Assembly (NCBI RefSeq): GCF_003148475.1
Contig: NZ_QGGG01000004.1
Span: 62,001 to 126,000, forward strand
Source: Pseudaminobacter salicylatoxidans
GTDB taxonomy: Bacteria > Pseudomonadota > Alphaproteobacteria > Rhizobiales > Rhizobiaceae
Direction of reading: 5' to 3'
Length of the DNA stretch: 64,000 nucleotides
Below, piece after piece: positions 46,324 through 55,923 of this stretch (position 1 is the first letter of the stretch; each line of letters starts with the position of its first letter). The translations under genes were made by a program, and so were the position numbers. Below the pieces are notes generated by a model, which was given only the letters and a program-made list of their open reading frames with translations, had not been told where the DNA came from and did not search any database.

Positions 46324-47073
46324 ATGAATTCGGATATCGTCGATCTGCGCTCCTTCTACGCCACCCCGCTTGGGCATACGGTCGAGCATTCGATCGGCAT
46401 GGCGCTGGCTGCAATCTGGGCGGGCATTCCTAATGAACGGCTGGTGGGGCTGGGCTATGCCCTGCCCTGGCTGGACCGCTTCGGCGCCGACACCGAACGC
46501 ACCTTCGCCTTCATGCCGGCCACGCAAGGCGCTGTGGCCTGGCCATCGGGACGCCCCTCCGCCACGGCGCTGGTGTTCGACGAGGAACTGCCGCTGGTTG
46601 ACGCGTCCATCGACCGCATGCTGCTGGTGCATTCGCTGGAACATGCCGAAAACCCGCGCGAGACGCTGAAGGAGATCTGGCGGGTGCTCGCGCCATCGGG
46701 CCGGGTCGTCATCGTGGTGCCCAACCGGCGCGGCGTCTGGGCACGTTTCGAGCATACGCCCTTCGGCACCGGCCGGCCGTTCTCGCGCGGCCAGCTCAAC
46801 GAATTGCTGCGCGATGCAAACTTCACCCCCGCCGCCTGGTCGGAAGCGCTGCTGTTTCCGCCATCGCACAGGAGAACCGTCCTGCGGCTCCACAACATAC
46901 TGGAGCGCACGGGCCGCCGCTTCTGGCCGATCTTTTCCGGCGTCATCGTGGTGGAGGCGCAAAAGCGCGTCTACCAGGGCCTGCCGGTGGCGCAGCGCGC
47001 CTCCCGCCGCGTCTTCGTGCCGGTGCTGACGCCGCAGGGCGCGGGAAGGCACGCGCGGAAAACGGGGCTTTGA
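46324..47073 (+). CDS. Class I SAM-dependent methyltransferase
   Basis: 249 residues. The glycine loop is weak, but the methyltransferase-11 core shows LLVHSLEHAENPRETLKEIWRVL, quoted in part as HSLEHAEN, and GRVVIVVPNRRG. Substrate unknown. It is divergent from gloB, a conserved neighbourhood; the ATG at 46324 starts the conserved region. Confidence 0.85.
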   Translation: MNSDIVDLRSFYATPLGHTVEHSIGMALAAIWAGIPNERLVGLGYALPWLDRFGADTERTFAFMPATQGAVAWPSGRPSATALVFDEELPLVDASIDRMLLVHSLEHAENPRETLKEIWRVLAPSGRVVIVVPNRRGVWARFEHTPFGTGRPFSRGQLNELLRDANFTPAAWSEALLFPPSHRRTVLRLHNILERTGRRFWPIFSGVIVVEAQKRVYQGLPVAQRASRRVFVPVLTPQGAGRHARKTGL

Positions 47074-47083
47074 TTTTTCAAAA

Positions 47084-47108
47084 GGAGGCGCGACAGAACG
47101 CGACCTCC
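47084..47108 (-). terminator. Terminator of the MFS gene
   Basis: GGAGG-CGCG (47084-47092) pairs with CGCG-A-CCTCC (47099-47108, one bulged base). Read on the minus strand it is followed by TTTTGAAAAA. Lies between convergent genes. Confidence 0.65.
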
Positions 47109-47115
47109 CTTACAG

Positions 47116-48402
47116 TCATGCCGCCTGCGCGGCGCGACGGCGCAGCGTTTCGCTCGGGTCGATGAGCAACGAGAGCGCGGCAGCGGCGATCGCCGTCATG
47201 CCCGCGATCTGGAAGGCCAGCACATAGTCGCCCTGCATCTCGCGCAGCGCACCGCCGAAAAAGGCGGCGCAAGCTGCCCCTACCTGATGACCGGCCACGA
47301 TCCAGCCGAACACCAGCGGGCCGGAACGATCACCGAACGCCTCGTTGGAAAGCCGCAGCGTCGGCGGCACGGTGGCGATCCAGTCGAGCCCGTAGAGGAT
47401 GGCGAAAATGGTCAGGCTCGTTCCCGAAAAGCCGGAATAAGGCAGATAGACCAGCGAAAGGCCGCGTATGCCGTAATAGACGCCGAGCAGCTTGCGCGGA
47501 TCGAAACGGTCGGTAAGCCAACCCGACAGCGTTGTGCCGATGAGATCGAATACGCCCATCAGCGCCAAGAGACCGGCAGCCTTCACCTCGGGAATGCCCA
47601 TGTCGCCGCAGAAGGCGATGAGATGGGTGCCGACCAACCCGTTGGTGGTGAAGCCGCAGATGAAGAAGGTGGCGAAGAGATACCAGAACACGCGCGTCCT
47701 GGCCGACTGGCGCAGCGTCGAAAACGTGACCGTCAGGAAATTGCCGCCGCCTGCCAGCGGCGCTTCGTCCCTCTCGCCCGGCTCCGCGCCATAGCGCGTG
47801 ATGCCGATGGAGGAAGGTCGCTCCGGCACGAAGAAATAGACCAGCGGCAGCAGGGCGGCGGTGGCCACCGCCACCGTGACGACCACCGGCTGCCAGCCGC
47901 CGGATTGGGCGAGCGCCGCCAGGAACGGCAGGAACACCAGCATGCCGGTGGCGCTGGAGGCCGACATCAGGCCCATCATCAGCCCGCGATTGGTCTTGAA
48001 CCAGCGGTTGACGATGGTCGCGCCCAGCACGGTCGCCACCGCGCCCGAGCCAATGCCGGAAAACACGCCCCAGGTCGCGATCAGGTGCCACGGCTCCGTC
48101 ATCAGAAGGCTGGTGGCGGTCGAGGCGGACATGAGCGCCAGCGCCGCAAGCAATGTGCGGCGCAAGCCCACCCGCTCCATCAGCGCAGCCGCAAAGGGAC
48201 CGGCCAGGCCATAGAGGAAGATGCCGATTGCGGCGGCCAGCGAGATCGTATCGCGCCGCCAGCCAAAGGCATCCTCCAGCGGCAGCATCAGCACGCTGGG
48301 CGCCGAGCGCAAGCCCGCCGCGATCAGCAGCGACAGGAAGATCACCGCGACGACGACGAAGGCGTAGCGCTGGCCAAAGGGGCGTTTTTGAACTATGCTC
48401 AT
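47116..48402 (-). CDS. Major facilitator superfamily transporter
   Basis: 428 residues with twelve predicted helices; the arrangement (LPLEDAFGWRRDTISLA near residue 37 and DRFDPRKLLGVYYG) resembles the monocarboxylate/oxalate-type MFS group. Substrate unknown. The ATG at 48402 is the only good start; two bases upstream lies the operator palindrome and no ribosome site is present, so the message may be leaderless. Divergent from a TetR regulator. Confidence 0.92.
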   Translation of the reverse strand: MSIVQKRPFGQRYAFVVVAVIFLSLLIAAGLRSAPSVLMLPLEDAFGWRRDTISLAAAIGIFLYGLAGPFAAALMERVGLRRTLLAALALMSASTATSLLMTEPWHLIATWGVFSGIGSGAVATVLGATIVNRWFKTNRGLMMGLMSASSATGMLVFLPFLAALAQSGGWQPVVVTVAVATAALLPLVYFFVPERPSSIGITRYGAEPGERDEAPLAGGGNFLTVTFSTLRQSARTRVFWYLFATFFICGFTTNGLVGTHLIAFCGDMGIPEVKAAGLLALMGVFDLIGTTLSGWLTDRFDPRKLLGVYYGIRGLSLVYLPYSGFSGTSLTIFAILYGLDWIATVPPTLRLSNEAFGDRSGPLVFGWIVAGHQVGAACAAFFGGALREMQGDYVLAFQIAGMTAIAAAALSLLIDPSETLRRRAAQAA

Positions 48403-48403
48403 G

Positions 48404-48453
48404 TTACTGACCGGTACGTAATGGAGCGCGCATTAGTACGTACCGGTCAGTAA
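48404..48453. promoter_or_regulatory. Double TetR operator between the MFS and tetR genes
   Basis: A perfect 17-bp inverted pair: TTACTGACCGGTACGTA (48404-48420) and its reverse complement (48437-48453), spacer 16 bases. Each arm is itself a near palindrome centred on ACCGGT, as TetR-family sites usually are. It covers the space between the two start codons. Confidence 0.8.
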
Positions 48454-48472
48454 CAGTCAAGAGAGCTTGTTT

Positions 48473-49102
48473 ATGCCAACGGAAAAAGCCGCCTCGCACC
48501 TGCCAGAAACTGCCAATTCACGTGGGGATATGCAGCACCCCCCGCGCGCGGCGGAGCGCATTTTGAGCGTGGCGCGCAATCTTTTCTACCGGCAGGGCAT
48601 CCGCGCCATCGGCGTGGACGAGATCGTGCGGCAGGCGGGCGTGACCAAGCCAAGCCTCTATCGCAGTTTCTCGTCCAAGGATGAGCTGGCGGCCAGCTAT
48701 CTGCGCCGTTACGAGATCGAGTTCTGGGAGCGTTTCGACGAAGCCGTGGCTGCGCATCCCGGCGATCCGCGCGCCCAGATCCGCGCCTTCCTGACCCGGG
48801 TAGGGCACCGCGCCGTTCAGCTCGACTATCGCGGCTGCGGCATGACCAATGCGGCGATCGAATATCCCGAGCATGGCCATCCGGCCCGGCTGGTGGGCGA
48901 AGCCAACAAACGCGAACTGCGTCGCCGCCTGCGCGCCATGGCCGCCGAAATGGGCGCCGGGGATGCCGACATGCTGGGCGACGGCCTGTTGCTGCTGATC
49001 GAGGGGGCCTTTGTCTCCGGCCAGCTTTTCGGCCCCGGCGGCCCGGCCGCCAGCGTGGCGGAAAACGCCGACCGGCTGATTTCGGCAAGCCTGAAGGGCT
49101 AA
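48473..49102 (+). CDS. TetR family transcriptional regulator
   Basis: 209 residues. N-terminal helix-turn-helix at about residues 20-65 (FYRQGIRAIGVDEIVRQAGV, then KPSLYRSFSSKDEL). C-terminal ligand domain with CGMTNAAIEYP. Divergent from the MFS gene across the double operator, which it most likely binds and represses until an inducer, probably the MFS substrate, appears. ATG at 48473; AGAG upstream is a weak ribosome site. Confidence 0.94.
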   Translation: MPTEKAASHLPETANSRGDMQHPPRAAERILSVARNLFYRQGIRAIGVDEIVRQAGVTKPSLYRSFSSKDELAASYLRRYEIEFWERFDEAVAAHPGDPRAQIRAFLTRVGHRAVQLDYRGCGMTNAAIEYPEHGHPARLVGEANKRELRRRLRAMAAEMGAGDADMLGDGLLLLIEGAFVSGQLFGPGGPAASVAENADRLISASLKG

Positions 49103-49122
49103 GTTTCGCCGGCCGCGAAAAA

Positions 49123-50325
49123 CTACTCCGAGCCCGTCAGCCGTTTCGTCTCGTGTTCGGGCAGAAGCTCGTCCGTTGTCTGGGCGACGGTGCCGCTGAC
49201 GGCGTCGGTCTGCTCCACTTCCCGCAGCCATTCGCGCCAGATCGCCACCAGCAAGGCCATCAGCACCGGGCCGATGAACAGGCCGAGAAAGCCCATGGTC
49301 TTCACGCCGCCGATGAGGCCGAAGAAGGTGGGCAGGAACGGCAGCTTGATCGGCCCGCCGACCAGCTTGGGCCGCAAGGTCTTGTCGACGATGAACAGCT
49401 CGATGGAGCCCCAGGCGAAGAGGCCGAGCCCCGCCACCGGCGTGCCGCGCGCCACCAGATAGGCCGAGACCAGCGTAAACGACAGCGGCGCGCCACCGGG
49501 AATGAGCGCCATGACGCCGGTGAGCACGCCGAGCGTGACCGGCGAGGGCACGCCGGCGATCCAGTAGGCGATGCCCAGCACCACGCCCTCGCCGATGGCG
49601 ATCAGCGTCATGCCGGTTACGGTGGAGCTGATGGTGGCCGGCACCACGCCGGAAATGCGCTCCCAGCGCGTAGGCAGGATACGTTCGCCCAGCCGGGCGA
49701 TCTGGCGGGCGAAGCTCTCGCCGTCGCGATAGACGAAGAACAGGGCAATCAGCATGAACAGCAGCGTCAGGAGCAGGCTGAAGGCGCCGCCGCCGGCCGC
49801 CAGAACACCGCGATATATGCTGCCGATATTGGCGCCGCTGACGATCTGGATCAGTTCGCCGATGGCGCCGGGATGGCCGATATAGCGCGTCCATTGCTCG
49901 TGCGCCCATTCGCCGACGATGGGCAAAGCGATGATCCATTCGGGCGTGGGCGCGCCGTTGCGGTTGGTTTCCACCGCCCAGCTGAACCATTCCCGCACCT
50001 CGTTGACGGTATAGACGCCGGCCAGCGTGATCGGCACCACGAGGAAGGTGACGATGAATGCGATGGCCAGCGACGCCGCAAGCGTGCGGTTGCCGGAAAC
50101 GGCATCGAGCAACCGGCGATAGAGCGGCCAGCTCGCGAACGCGATGACCAGCGCGGCCAGGACAGGCACCAGGAACCCGTGGAAGAAGTAGATGCCGGCC
50201 GCGACGATGAGCACCAGAAGCCAGCGCGCCGCCGTCAGCGGCGGAATGAGCGGGATGCGGGCAGGCGTGGAAAGCCCCAGCAACCGGGGTTCGCGCCTGG
50301 GTGTCCCGTTTTCCTTTTCGCTCAA
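49123..50325 (-). CDS. AI-2E family permease (TqsA/YdiK type)
   Basis: 400 residues, about eight predicted helices, with the PerM/UPF0118 pattern (IALFFVYRDGESF, GVLTGVMALIPGGAPLSF, DKTLRPKLVGGPIKLP). Members include the quorum-signal exporter TqsA and putative sodium antiporters; the role here is not known. It converges on tetR and lies upstream of the CorC-like gene in the opposite sense of that gene's operon order. Confidence 0.9.
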   Translation of the reverse strand: MSEKENGTPRREPRLLGLSTPARIPLIPPLTAARWLLVLIVAAGIYFFHGFLVPVLAALVIAFASWPLYRRLLDAVSGNRTLAASLAIAFIVTFLVVPITLAGVYTVNEVREWFSWAVETNRNGAPTPEWIIALPIVGEWAHEQWTRYIGHPGAIGELIQIVSGANIGSIYRGVLAAGGGAFSLLLTLLFMLIALFFVYRDGESFARQIARLGERILPTRWERISGVVPATISSTVTGMTLIAIGEGVVLGIAYWIAGVPSPVTLGVLTGVMALIPGGAPLSFTLVSAYLVARGTPVAGLGLFAWGSIELFIVDKTLRPKLVGGPIKLPFLPTFFGLIGGVKTMGFLGLFIGPVLMALLVAIWREWLREVEQTDAVSGTVAQTTDELLPEHETKRLTGSE

Positions 50326-50437
50326 AAGACTTTTCTCCCGCCGCTTATGCAGTGCTCTCTTTCACTACCCTGTTGCGCCCGACACACAAAGGATTTTCGT
50401 GTCGCACGGCGTCGCCGGCGGCTGGTTGTGCGCCGGC

Positions 50438-51709
50438 CTACCCTTCCGCCGCGGTCCTGATACGGATGCGGGTGATGCGGTTCTTCTCGCGCTTCATGAC
50501 GATGAAGCGCTTGCCGTGGAAGGTGAAGGCCTGCTTCTCCTCCGGGATCGACTGCGTCTCGTGGATGACGAGGCCGGCGATGGTGGTCGCCTCCTCGTCG
50601 GGCAGGTTCCAGTCGAGCGCGCGGTTGAGGTCGCGGATCGGTACGGAGCCGTCCACCACGATCGAGCCGTCCGATTCCTGGCGCACCCCCTGCACATCGA
50701 CATCGTGCTCGTCGGCGATCTCGCCGACGATCTCCTCGATGATGTCTTCCAGCGTCACCAGCCCTTCCAGCTCGCCATATTCGTCCACGACGAGCGCGAA
50801 ATGCGCCTTGCGGCGCAGGAAGGCGTTGAGCTGCTCCTGAAGCGTGGTGGTGTCGGGCACGAACCACGGCTTGGACGCGATCTTCATCACATCGATGCGG
50901 GAAAAGTCGTTGCCGACCTCCTCCAGCGCCCTCAACAGGTCCTTGGCATGCAGCACGCCGACGATGTTGTCGCTGGCGCCGCGCCACAGCGGCATGCGCG
51001 TGTGCGGGCTTTGCAGGATCTCGCGCACCACCGCATCGGGCGGATTGTCCGCATTGACCGAACGCATCTTGGTGCGGTGGACCATGACATCGGAGACTTC
51101 CAGTTCGTGCAGGTCGAGCAGTCCGCCCATGCGGTCGCGGTCCTGCTTGACCACTCCACCCTCACGATGCAGCACGGCCACGGCGCCGCGCAGTTCCTCA
51201 TGCGGCGTCAGCAGCGATTCGTCCCGCGACAGGCTGACCCCGAACAGGGCAAGCAGGATGCGCACGATCCAGTTGGCCGCCGCCGACAGCGGGCCGAAGA
51301 CGACGACCGCCAGCCGCGCGAAGGATGCCGCCCGCAGCGCAAACTGTTCCGGCCGCGCCAGCGCCCAGCTTTTCGGCAGGATTTCGGAGAAAATCACCAG
51401 CACCACCGTCATAACGATGGTGGCATAGGCCACGCCCCGCACGCCGAAGAGTTCCAGAAGCAGGCTTGTCGCCAGCGCGGAAGCCAGGATGTTGACGAGG
51501 TTGTTGCCGATGAGCAGCGCGCCGACCAGCCGGTCCTTGCGCTCGATGAGCCGCTGGACCAGCCCCGCGCGCCTGTCTCCCGCCTGCTCGAGCGAGTGCA
51601 GCCGCGCCCGCGAGGCGCCGGTCATGCCGGTTTCAGTTCCGGAAAACAGGAAAGACAGGACCAGAAGCACCAGAATGGCGCCGATCGTCATCCATATTTC
51701 CATGGTCAT
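50438..51709 (-). CDS. HlyC/CorC family protein (DUF21-CBS)
   Basis: 423 residues. Four helices of a DUF21 (CNNM) domain to about residue 190, two CBS repeats (about 210-330) and a C-terminal CorC domain. Relatives transport Mg2+ or Na+. The ATG at 51709 overlaps the aroB stop as ATGA, so it is coupled to aroB. A second ATG two codons later is possible. Confidence 0.93.
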   Translation of the reverse strand: MTMEIWMTIGAILVLLVLSFLFSGTETGMTGASRARLHSLEQAGDRRAGLVQRLIERKDRLVGALLIGNNLVNILASALATSLLLELFGVRGVAYATIVMTVVLVIFSEILPKSWALARPEQFALRAASFARLAVVVFGPLSAAANWIVRILLALFGVSLSRDESLLTPHEELRGAVAVLHREGGVVKQDRDRMGGLLDLHELEVSDVMVHRTKMRSVNADNPPDAVVREILQSPHTRMPLWRGASDNIVGVLHAKDLLRALEEVGNDFSRIDVMKIASKPWFVPDTTTLQEQLNAFLRRKAHFALVVDEYGELEGLVTLEDIIEEIVGEIADEHDVDVQGVRQESDGSIVVDGSVPIRDLNRALDWNLPDEEATTIAGLVIHETQSIPEEKQAFTFHGKRFIVMKREKNRITRIRIRTAAEG

Positions 51710-52827
51710 CCCGGATGGTTCTCCTTCAGGAATGCCAGCACCTCGGAGGCCGGCACGTCCCTGGCGATGAAGGACCGGCCGACGCCACGGGTGAGGATGA
51801 AGGTCAGCGCGCCGCGCGACACCTTCTTGTCCTGTGCGATATAGCCCAGGAGCCGCTCGGCGTCCGGCAATTCGCCGGGAATGTCGGCCATGCGCCAGGG
51901 CAGCCCGACGGCTTCCAGATGCGCCTCCACGCGGGCGGCATCGTCGGGCGAGGCAAGGTTCATGCGCGCCGAGAACCGGTGCGCCAGCGCCATGCCGATG
52001 GCGACGCCCTCGCCATGGACGAGGCGCGCGCCGTCATAGTTCGTCGCCGCTTCCAGCGCGTGGCCGAAGGTGTGGCCGAGATTGAGAAGCGCGCGGTCGC
52101 CGGTCTCGAATTCGTCGCGTGCCACCACGTCAGCCTTGGCGCGGCAGGATTCGGCAATGGCCTGCGTGCGCGCTGGCCCGCCCGAAAACACCTCCTGCCA
52201 GTGCTTCTCCAGCCAGGCGAAGAAGTCCGGCCGGTCGATCAGGCCGTATTTGGCGACTTCGGCATAGCCGGCGCGGAACTCGCGGGCCGGCAGCGTATCG
52301 AGCACGTCGGTGTCGGCCAGTACCAGCTTCGGCTGATGGAAGACGCCGACAAGGTTCTTGCCGTGGCTGCTGTTGATGCCGGTCTTGCCGCCGACGGACG
52401 AATCCACCTGCGCCAGCAGCGAGGTCGGAATCTGCACGAAATTCATGCCGCGCCGCACGATGCCGGCGGCAAAGCCGGTGAGGTCGCCGATAACGCCGCC
52501 GCCAAGCGCGATGACCGCGTCGCGGCGCTCCAGCCGCGCGGCGAGCACGCCATCGACCACGTCCTGCAAATGGGCAAAGCTCTTCGTCTTTTCGCCGGCC
52601 GGCATGACGATGGCCGTGGAGGCGACGCCAGCCGTGTCGAGCGAGGCGGTGAGCGCATCGAGATGGGCGGCGGCGACATTTTCATCGGTGACGATCGCGG
52701 CACGAACTCCCGGCAAACGCGCGGCGATTTCGGCACCGGCGCGCGCGATCAGGCCCGCACCGATCAGGATGTCGTAGGCCCGGTCGCCGAGCCCGACCTC
52801 CACCTTGACCACGCCGCTGTTAGTCAT
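51706..52827 (-). CDS. aroB: 3-dehydroquinate synthase
   Basis: 373 residues. It converts DAHP to 3-dehydroquinate using NAD+ and a metal. [11 protein letters not shown] near residue 108, the [10 protein letters not shown] segment, the [11 protein letters not shown] loop near residue 142, and the zinc ligands in AEVAKYGLI and [10 protein letters not shown] are all present. The ATG at 52827 overlaps the aroK stop (ATGA), a classical aroK-aroB pair. A longer frame to 52863 is not conserved. Confidence 0.97.
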   Translation of the reverse strand: MTNSGVVKVEVGLGDRAYDILIGAGLIARAGAEIAARLPGVRAAIVTDENVAAAHLDALTASLDTAGVASTAIVMPAGEKTKSFAHLQDVVDGVLAARLERRDAVIALGGGVIGDLTGFAAGIVRRGMNFVQIPTSLLAQVDSSVGGKTGINSSHGKNLVGVFHQPKLVLADTDVLDTLPAREFRAGYAEVAKYGLIDRPDFFAWLEKHWQEVFSGGPARTQAIAESCRAKADVVARDEFETGDRALLNLGHTFGHALEAATNYDGARLVHGEGVAIGMALAHRFSARMNLASPDDAARVEAHLEAVGLPWRMADIPGELPDAERLLGYIAQDKKVSRGALTFILTRGVGRSFIARDVPASEVLAFLKENHPG

Positions 52828-53432
52828 ACCGCATTCTCCTGGGCGCCCTGCCCCCGTCCGCACAAAAACGTTTCAAGCGCGGCCATCACCTCGTCCGCGA
52901 TGACCTCCTTGCGCTCGTCGCGGGTCAGGACGGTGACATGCGCCGTCGCATAGACCGGATAGCGCTCCGTCATCAGCCTTTCCAGCGTCGCGCGCGGATC
53001 GGCGGTCTGCAGCAGTGGCCGGCCGGAGCGCCTGCCGACGCGCTCCATGAGCGTGTCGAGATCGGCCTTCAGCCAGACCGAGACGCCATGGGCCGCGATT
53101 GCCGCGCGCGTCTGCGCGTTCATGAAGGCGCCGCCACCGGTGGAAAGCACCTGCGGCCCGTTTTCCAGCACACGCTGGATGACACGCTGCTCAAGGGCCC
53201 GGAATTCGGGCTCGCCATAACGCTCGAACAGCTCCGGCACGGTCATGCGCGAGACCGCTTCGATCTCGTGGTCGCTGTCGATAAAGGGCAGGTCGAGCAT
53301 GCTTGCGACGCGCCGGCCGATCACGGTTTTGCCCGCTCCCATCAGCCCGACAAAGACGATGGAGCGCGTGCCGAGCTGCTTCAGCAGCTCTGCCGGATTG
53401 TCGCTCGGGGCTTGAGGCGTGTCGCTCGTCAT
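52824..53432 (-). CDS. aroK: Shikimate kinase
   Basis: 202 residues from the ATG at 53432. P-loop [11 protein letters not shown] near residue 28, shikimate-binding DSDHEIE near residue 52 and GGGAFMN near 94, then the lid RSGRPLL. It phosphorylates shikimate. ATGs at 53447 and 53456 could also serve; none has a clear ribosome site. First gene of aroK-aroB-CorC-like. Confidence 0.95.
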   Translation of the reverse strand: MTSDTPQAPSDNPAELLKQLGTRSIVFVGLMGAGKTVIGRRVASMLDLPFIDSDHEIEAVSRMTVPELFERYGEPEFRALEQRVIQRVLENGPQVLSTGGGAFMNAQTRAAIAAHGVSVWLKADLDTLMERVGRRSGRPLLQTADPRATLERLMTERYPVYATAHVTVLTRDERKEVIADEVMAALETFLCGRGQGAQENAV

Positions 53433-53567
53433 GCGAGCGTTCGACATGAAAACCATTGGCGCGTCAAGGCCGCAACGGCCTGCCGGACCACTGTCCGCGC
53501 CCTTGAAATGCCGTGATGGGTGAACCATAACGGAACAGACGATCAAGCGACGGGACACAGCCGCACA

Positions 53568-53717
53568 ATGCCGACTCTTTTCCGGTTCCTCGTGACGCTC
53601 GGCATATTGGCGGGGCTGGCCTATGGCGCGATGTTCGCTCTCGTCACCTTCGTCCAGCCCAAGCGCGGCGAGATCACCATCCGCATACCCGCCGACAAGA
53701 TCAATCCGAAGAACTGA
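53568..53717 (+). CDS. Small conserved membrane protein
   Basis: 49 residues: one membrane helix (about residues 4-28) and a short tail ending [12 protein letters not shown]. Small proteins of this form occur upstream of xerD in Rhizobiales; function unknown. The ATG at 53568 begins the conserved part. It ends 6 bases before xerD, so the two are co-transcribed. Divergent from aroK. Confidence 0.75.
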   Translation: MPTLFRFLVTLGILAGLAYGAMFALVTFVQPKRGEITIRIPADKINPKN

Positions 53718-53723
53718 CCGGCC

Positions 53724-54647
53724 ATGAGAAGCGGCGCGCGCATCGAGGCGTTCCTGGAGATGATGAGCGCCGAACGCGGCGCGGCCGACAACACGCTCGC
53801 CTCCTATCGCCGCGACCTGGAAGACGCCGCCGGGCACATCGGCGACCTCGCGGGCGCCGATCCTGCCGCAATCCGCGCCTATCTCGGCGACATCGCCGCG
53901 CGCGGCTTCGCTCCCAGCTCGCAGGCGCGGCGGCTTTCGGCGCTGCGGCAGTTCTACAAGTTTCTCTACGCCGAGGGCCTGCGCCCGGACGACCCCACCG
54001 GCACGCTGGACAGCCCGAAGAAAGGCCGCGCACTGCCCAAGATCATGAGCGAGGCCGAAACCGGCCGCCTGCTTGACCGCGCGGCCGCCGAAGCTGCCGA
54101 TGCTTCGGTCGGCGACAGTGCGCGGATCGCCGCCCGGCGCATGCAGGCGCTGGTCGAGGTGCTCTATGCGACGGGCCTGCGCGTGTCGGAACTGGTCGGC
54201 CTGCCGCTGACCGTGGCTTTGCGTGACGAACGCTTCTTCATCGTGCGCGGCAAGGGCAGCAAGGAGCGCGTGGTGCCGCTGTCGGCCAAGGCGCGCGAGG
54301 CGATGCGGCTGTGGCTTGTCGAACGCGGCAGGGTTCCGGCCTGGGCTGAAAGCCTGTTCCTGTTTCCGGCCGCTTCCGAAAGCGGCCATCTGCCGCGTCA
54401 GGTCTTTGCCCGCGAGCTCAAGGGGCTGGCCGCACGCGCAGGCATCGCCGCCGCGAAAATCTCTCCGCACGTGCTGCGCCACGCCTTTGCCAGCCATCTG
54501 CTGCAGAACGGCGCGGACCTGCGCGCGGTGCAGCAACTGCTGGGCCATTCCGACATTTCCACCACGCAAATCTACACGCATGTGCTGGAAGAACGGCTGG
54601 TAAGGCTGGTCAATGACCATCATCCGCTTGCCGTTGACGGGCACTGA
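53724..54647 (+). CDS. xerD: Site-specific tyrosine recombinase XerD
   Basis: 307 residues. N-terminal SAM-like core-binding domain, then the catalytic domain with all active residues: Arg in ATGLRVSEL, Lys in [11 protein letters not shown], His/Arg in [12 protein letters not shown], His in [10 protein letters not shown] and the nucleophile Tyr in IYTHV. With XerC it resolves chromosome dimers at dif. It is chromosomal (between aroK and accA), not part of the element at the window end. Confidence 0.95.
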   Translation: MRSGARIEAFLEMMSAERGAADNTLASYRRDLEDAAGHIGDLAGADPAAIRAYLGDIAARGFAPSSQARRLSALRQFYKFLYAEGLRPDDPTGTLDSPKKGRALPKIMSEAETGRLLDRAAAEAADASVGDSARIAARRMQALVEVLYATGLRVSELVGLPLTVALRDERFFIVRGKGSKERVVPLSAKAREAMRLWLVERGRVPAWAESLFLFPAASESGHLPRQVFARELKGLAARAGIAAAKISPHVLRHAFASHLLQNGADLRAVQQLLGHSDISTTQIYTHVLEERLVRLVNDHHPLAVDGH

Positions 54648-54670
54648 CGTTATGTGAAAGCAAATTTCTC

Positions 54671-54703
54671 GACGCCGGATCCGTTTTTCGGAGCACCGGC
54701 GTC
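54671..54703 (+). terminator. Hairpin between xerD and accA
   Basis: GACGCCGG (54671-54678) pairs with CCGGCGTC (54696-54703), with an inner TCCG/CGGA stem around a T5 loop. No T run follows, so termination is uncertain. Confidence 0.5.
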
Positions 54704-54733
54704 CTTGTATGAAGGCGTATCGGTCAGTCACGC

Positions 54734-55684
54734 ATGTACAATTATCTCGATTTCGAAAAACCCGTCGCGGACCTCGAAGGCAAGATCCTGGAGCTGAAGA
54801 AGCTCGCCGAAAACGGCGAGGCCGTCGATGTGGCTGACGAGATCGCCCGCCTGGAAAAGCGCTCGCGCGACGCGCTGCGCGACGTCTACAAGTCGCTCAC
54901 GCCCTGGCAGAAGGTGCAGGTGGCGCGCCATCCCGACCGGCCGCACTGCCTCGACTACATCGATGCGCTGTTCACCGACTTCACGCCGCTGGCCGGCGAC
55001 CGCTCCTTCGGCGAGGACAAGGCCATCGTCGGCGGCTTCGCGCGCTTCAACGGCGAACCCGTCGCGGTGATCGGCCAGGAGAAGGGCTCGGACACCAAGA
55101 GCCGTCTGGAGCACAATTTCGGCTCGCCGCGCCCCGAGGGCTACCGCAAGGCCGTGCGCATCATGGAACTGGCGGATCGCTTCTCGATCCCGCTGGTGAC
55201 GCTGGTGGACACCGCCGGCGCCTATCCCGGCGTCGGCGCCGAAGAGCGCGGCCAGGCCGAGGCCATCGCCCGTTCCACCTCCGCCTGCCTTGGGCTCAAG
55301 GTTCCGTCGATCTCGGTGGTGATCGGCGAAGGCGGTTCCGGCGGCGCGATCGCGATCGCCACGGCAAACCGCGTCTTCATGCTCGAGCACGCCATCTATT
55401 CGGTGATTTCGCCGGAAGGCGCGGCCTCGATCCTGTGGCGCGACACCACGCGCTCCAGGGACGCCGCCACCAACATGAAGATCACGGCGCAGGACCTGCT
55501 GACGCTGAAGATCATCGACGCCATCATTCCCGAGCCGATGGGCGGCGCGCACCGTGCGCCCGAGACTGTGATCAAGGCCACCGGCGAGCTGATTGCCCGC
55601 ACGCTGGCCGAATTCGCCGCCAACCCGGCCGATTTCCGCGAACTGCGCCGCGAGAAATATCTGGCCATGGGCCGCAATCTCTGA
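54734..55684 (+). CDS. accA: Acetyl-CoA carboxylase carboxyltransferase alpha subunit
   Basis: 316 residues. Carboxyltransferase fold with the acetyl-CoA/biotin pocket [12 protein letters not shown] near residue 200 and the conserved [16 protein letters not shown] segment near 157. With AccD it transfers CO2 from biotin to acetyl-CoA, the first step of fatty acid synthesis. The [10 protein letters not shown] start is the family N-terminus. Confidence 0.97.
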   Translation: MYNYLDFEKPVADLEGKILELKKLAENGEAVDVADEIARLEKRSRDALRDVYKSLTPWQKVQVARHPDRPHCLDYIDALFTDFTPLAGDRSFGEDKAIVGGFARFNGEPVAVIGQEKGSDTKSRLEHNFGSPRPEGYRKAVRIMELADRFSIPLVTLVDTAGAYPGVGAEERGQAEAIARSTSACLGLKVPSISVVIGEGGSGGAIAIATANRVFMLEHAIYSVISPEGAASILWRDTTRSRDAATNMKITAQDLLTLKIIDAIIPEPMGGAHRAPETVIKATGELIARTLAEFAANPADFRELRREKYLAMGRNL

Positions 55685-55690
55685 AGGCTG

Positions 55691-55717
55691 CGGGCGTCGC
55701 CCACCGGACGACGCCCG
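55691..55717 (+). terminator. Hairpin after accA
   Basis: Perfect 9-bp stem CGGGCGTCG (55691-55699) with 55709-55717, 7 bases after the stop; only a weak T-rich tail. Confidence 0.5.
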
Positions 55718-55923
55718 GATAAGTTGTGCAATTGCGGCAGCCCGCCGATTTTTGCCACAAAAATGCCTTCACTTCCTCGTCAAAAGGCATCTGCCGACAG
55801 CGGCCGCGCCCCTTGCGGTAATCAATTCGCAAGGTTAACGGTTTATGGTCCGCGCCTGAGAGAGCAGGCCGGCAGGGGGATTGCAGTTCCCGCCGGACGC
55901 GACGGAAACGAAGAAGAATACTG

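Noticed and set aside
53724-54647. XerD as integrase of a mobile element
   Set aside because: Its length, motifs and place between aroK and accA fit the housekeeping XerD of Rhizobiales.
53457-54731. N-terminal extension of aroK by more than 400 codons
   Set aside because: It runs antisense through xerD; shikimate kinases are about 170-200 residues.
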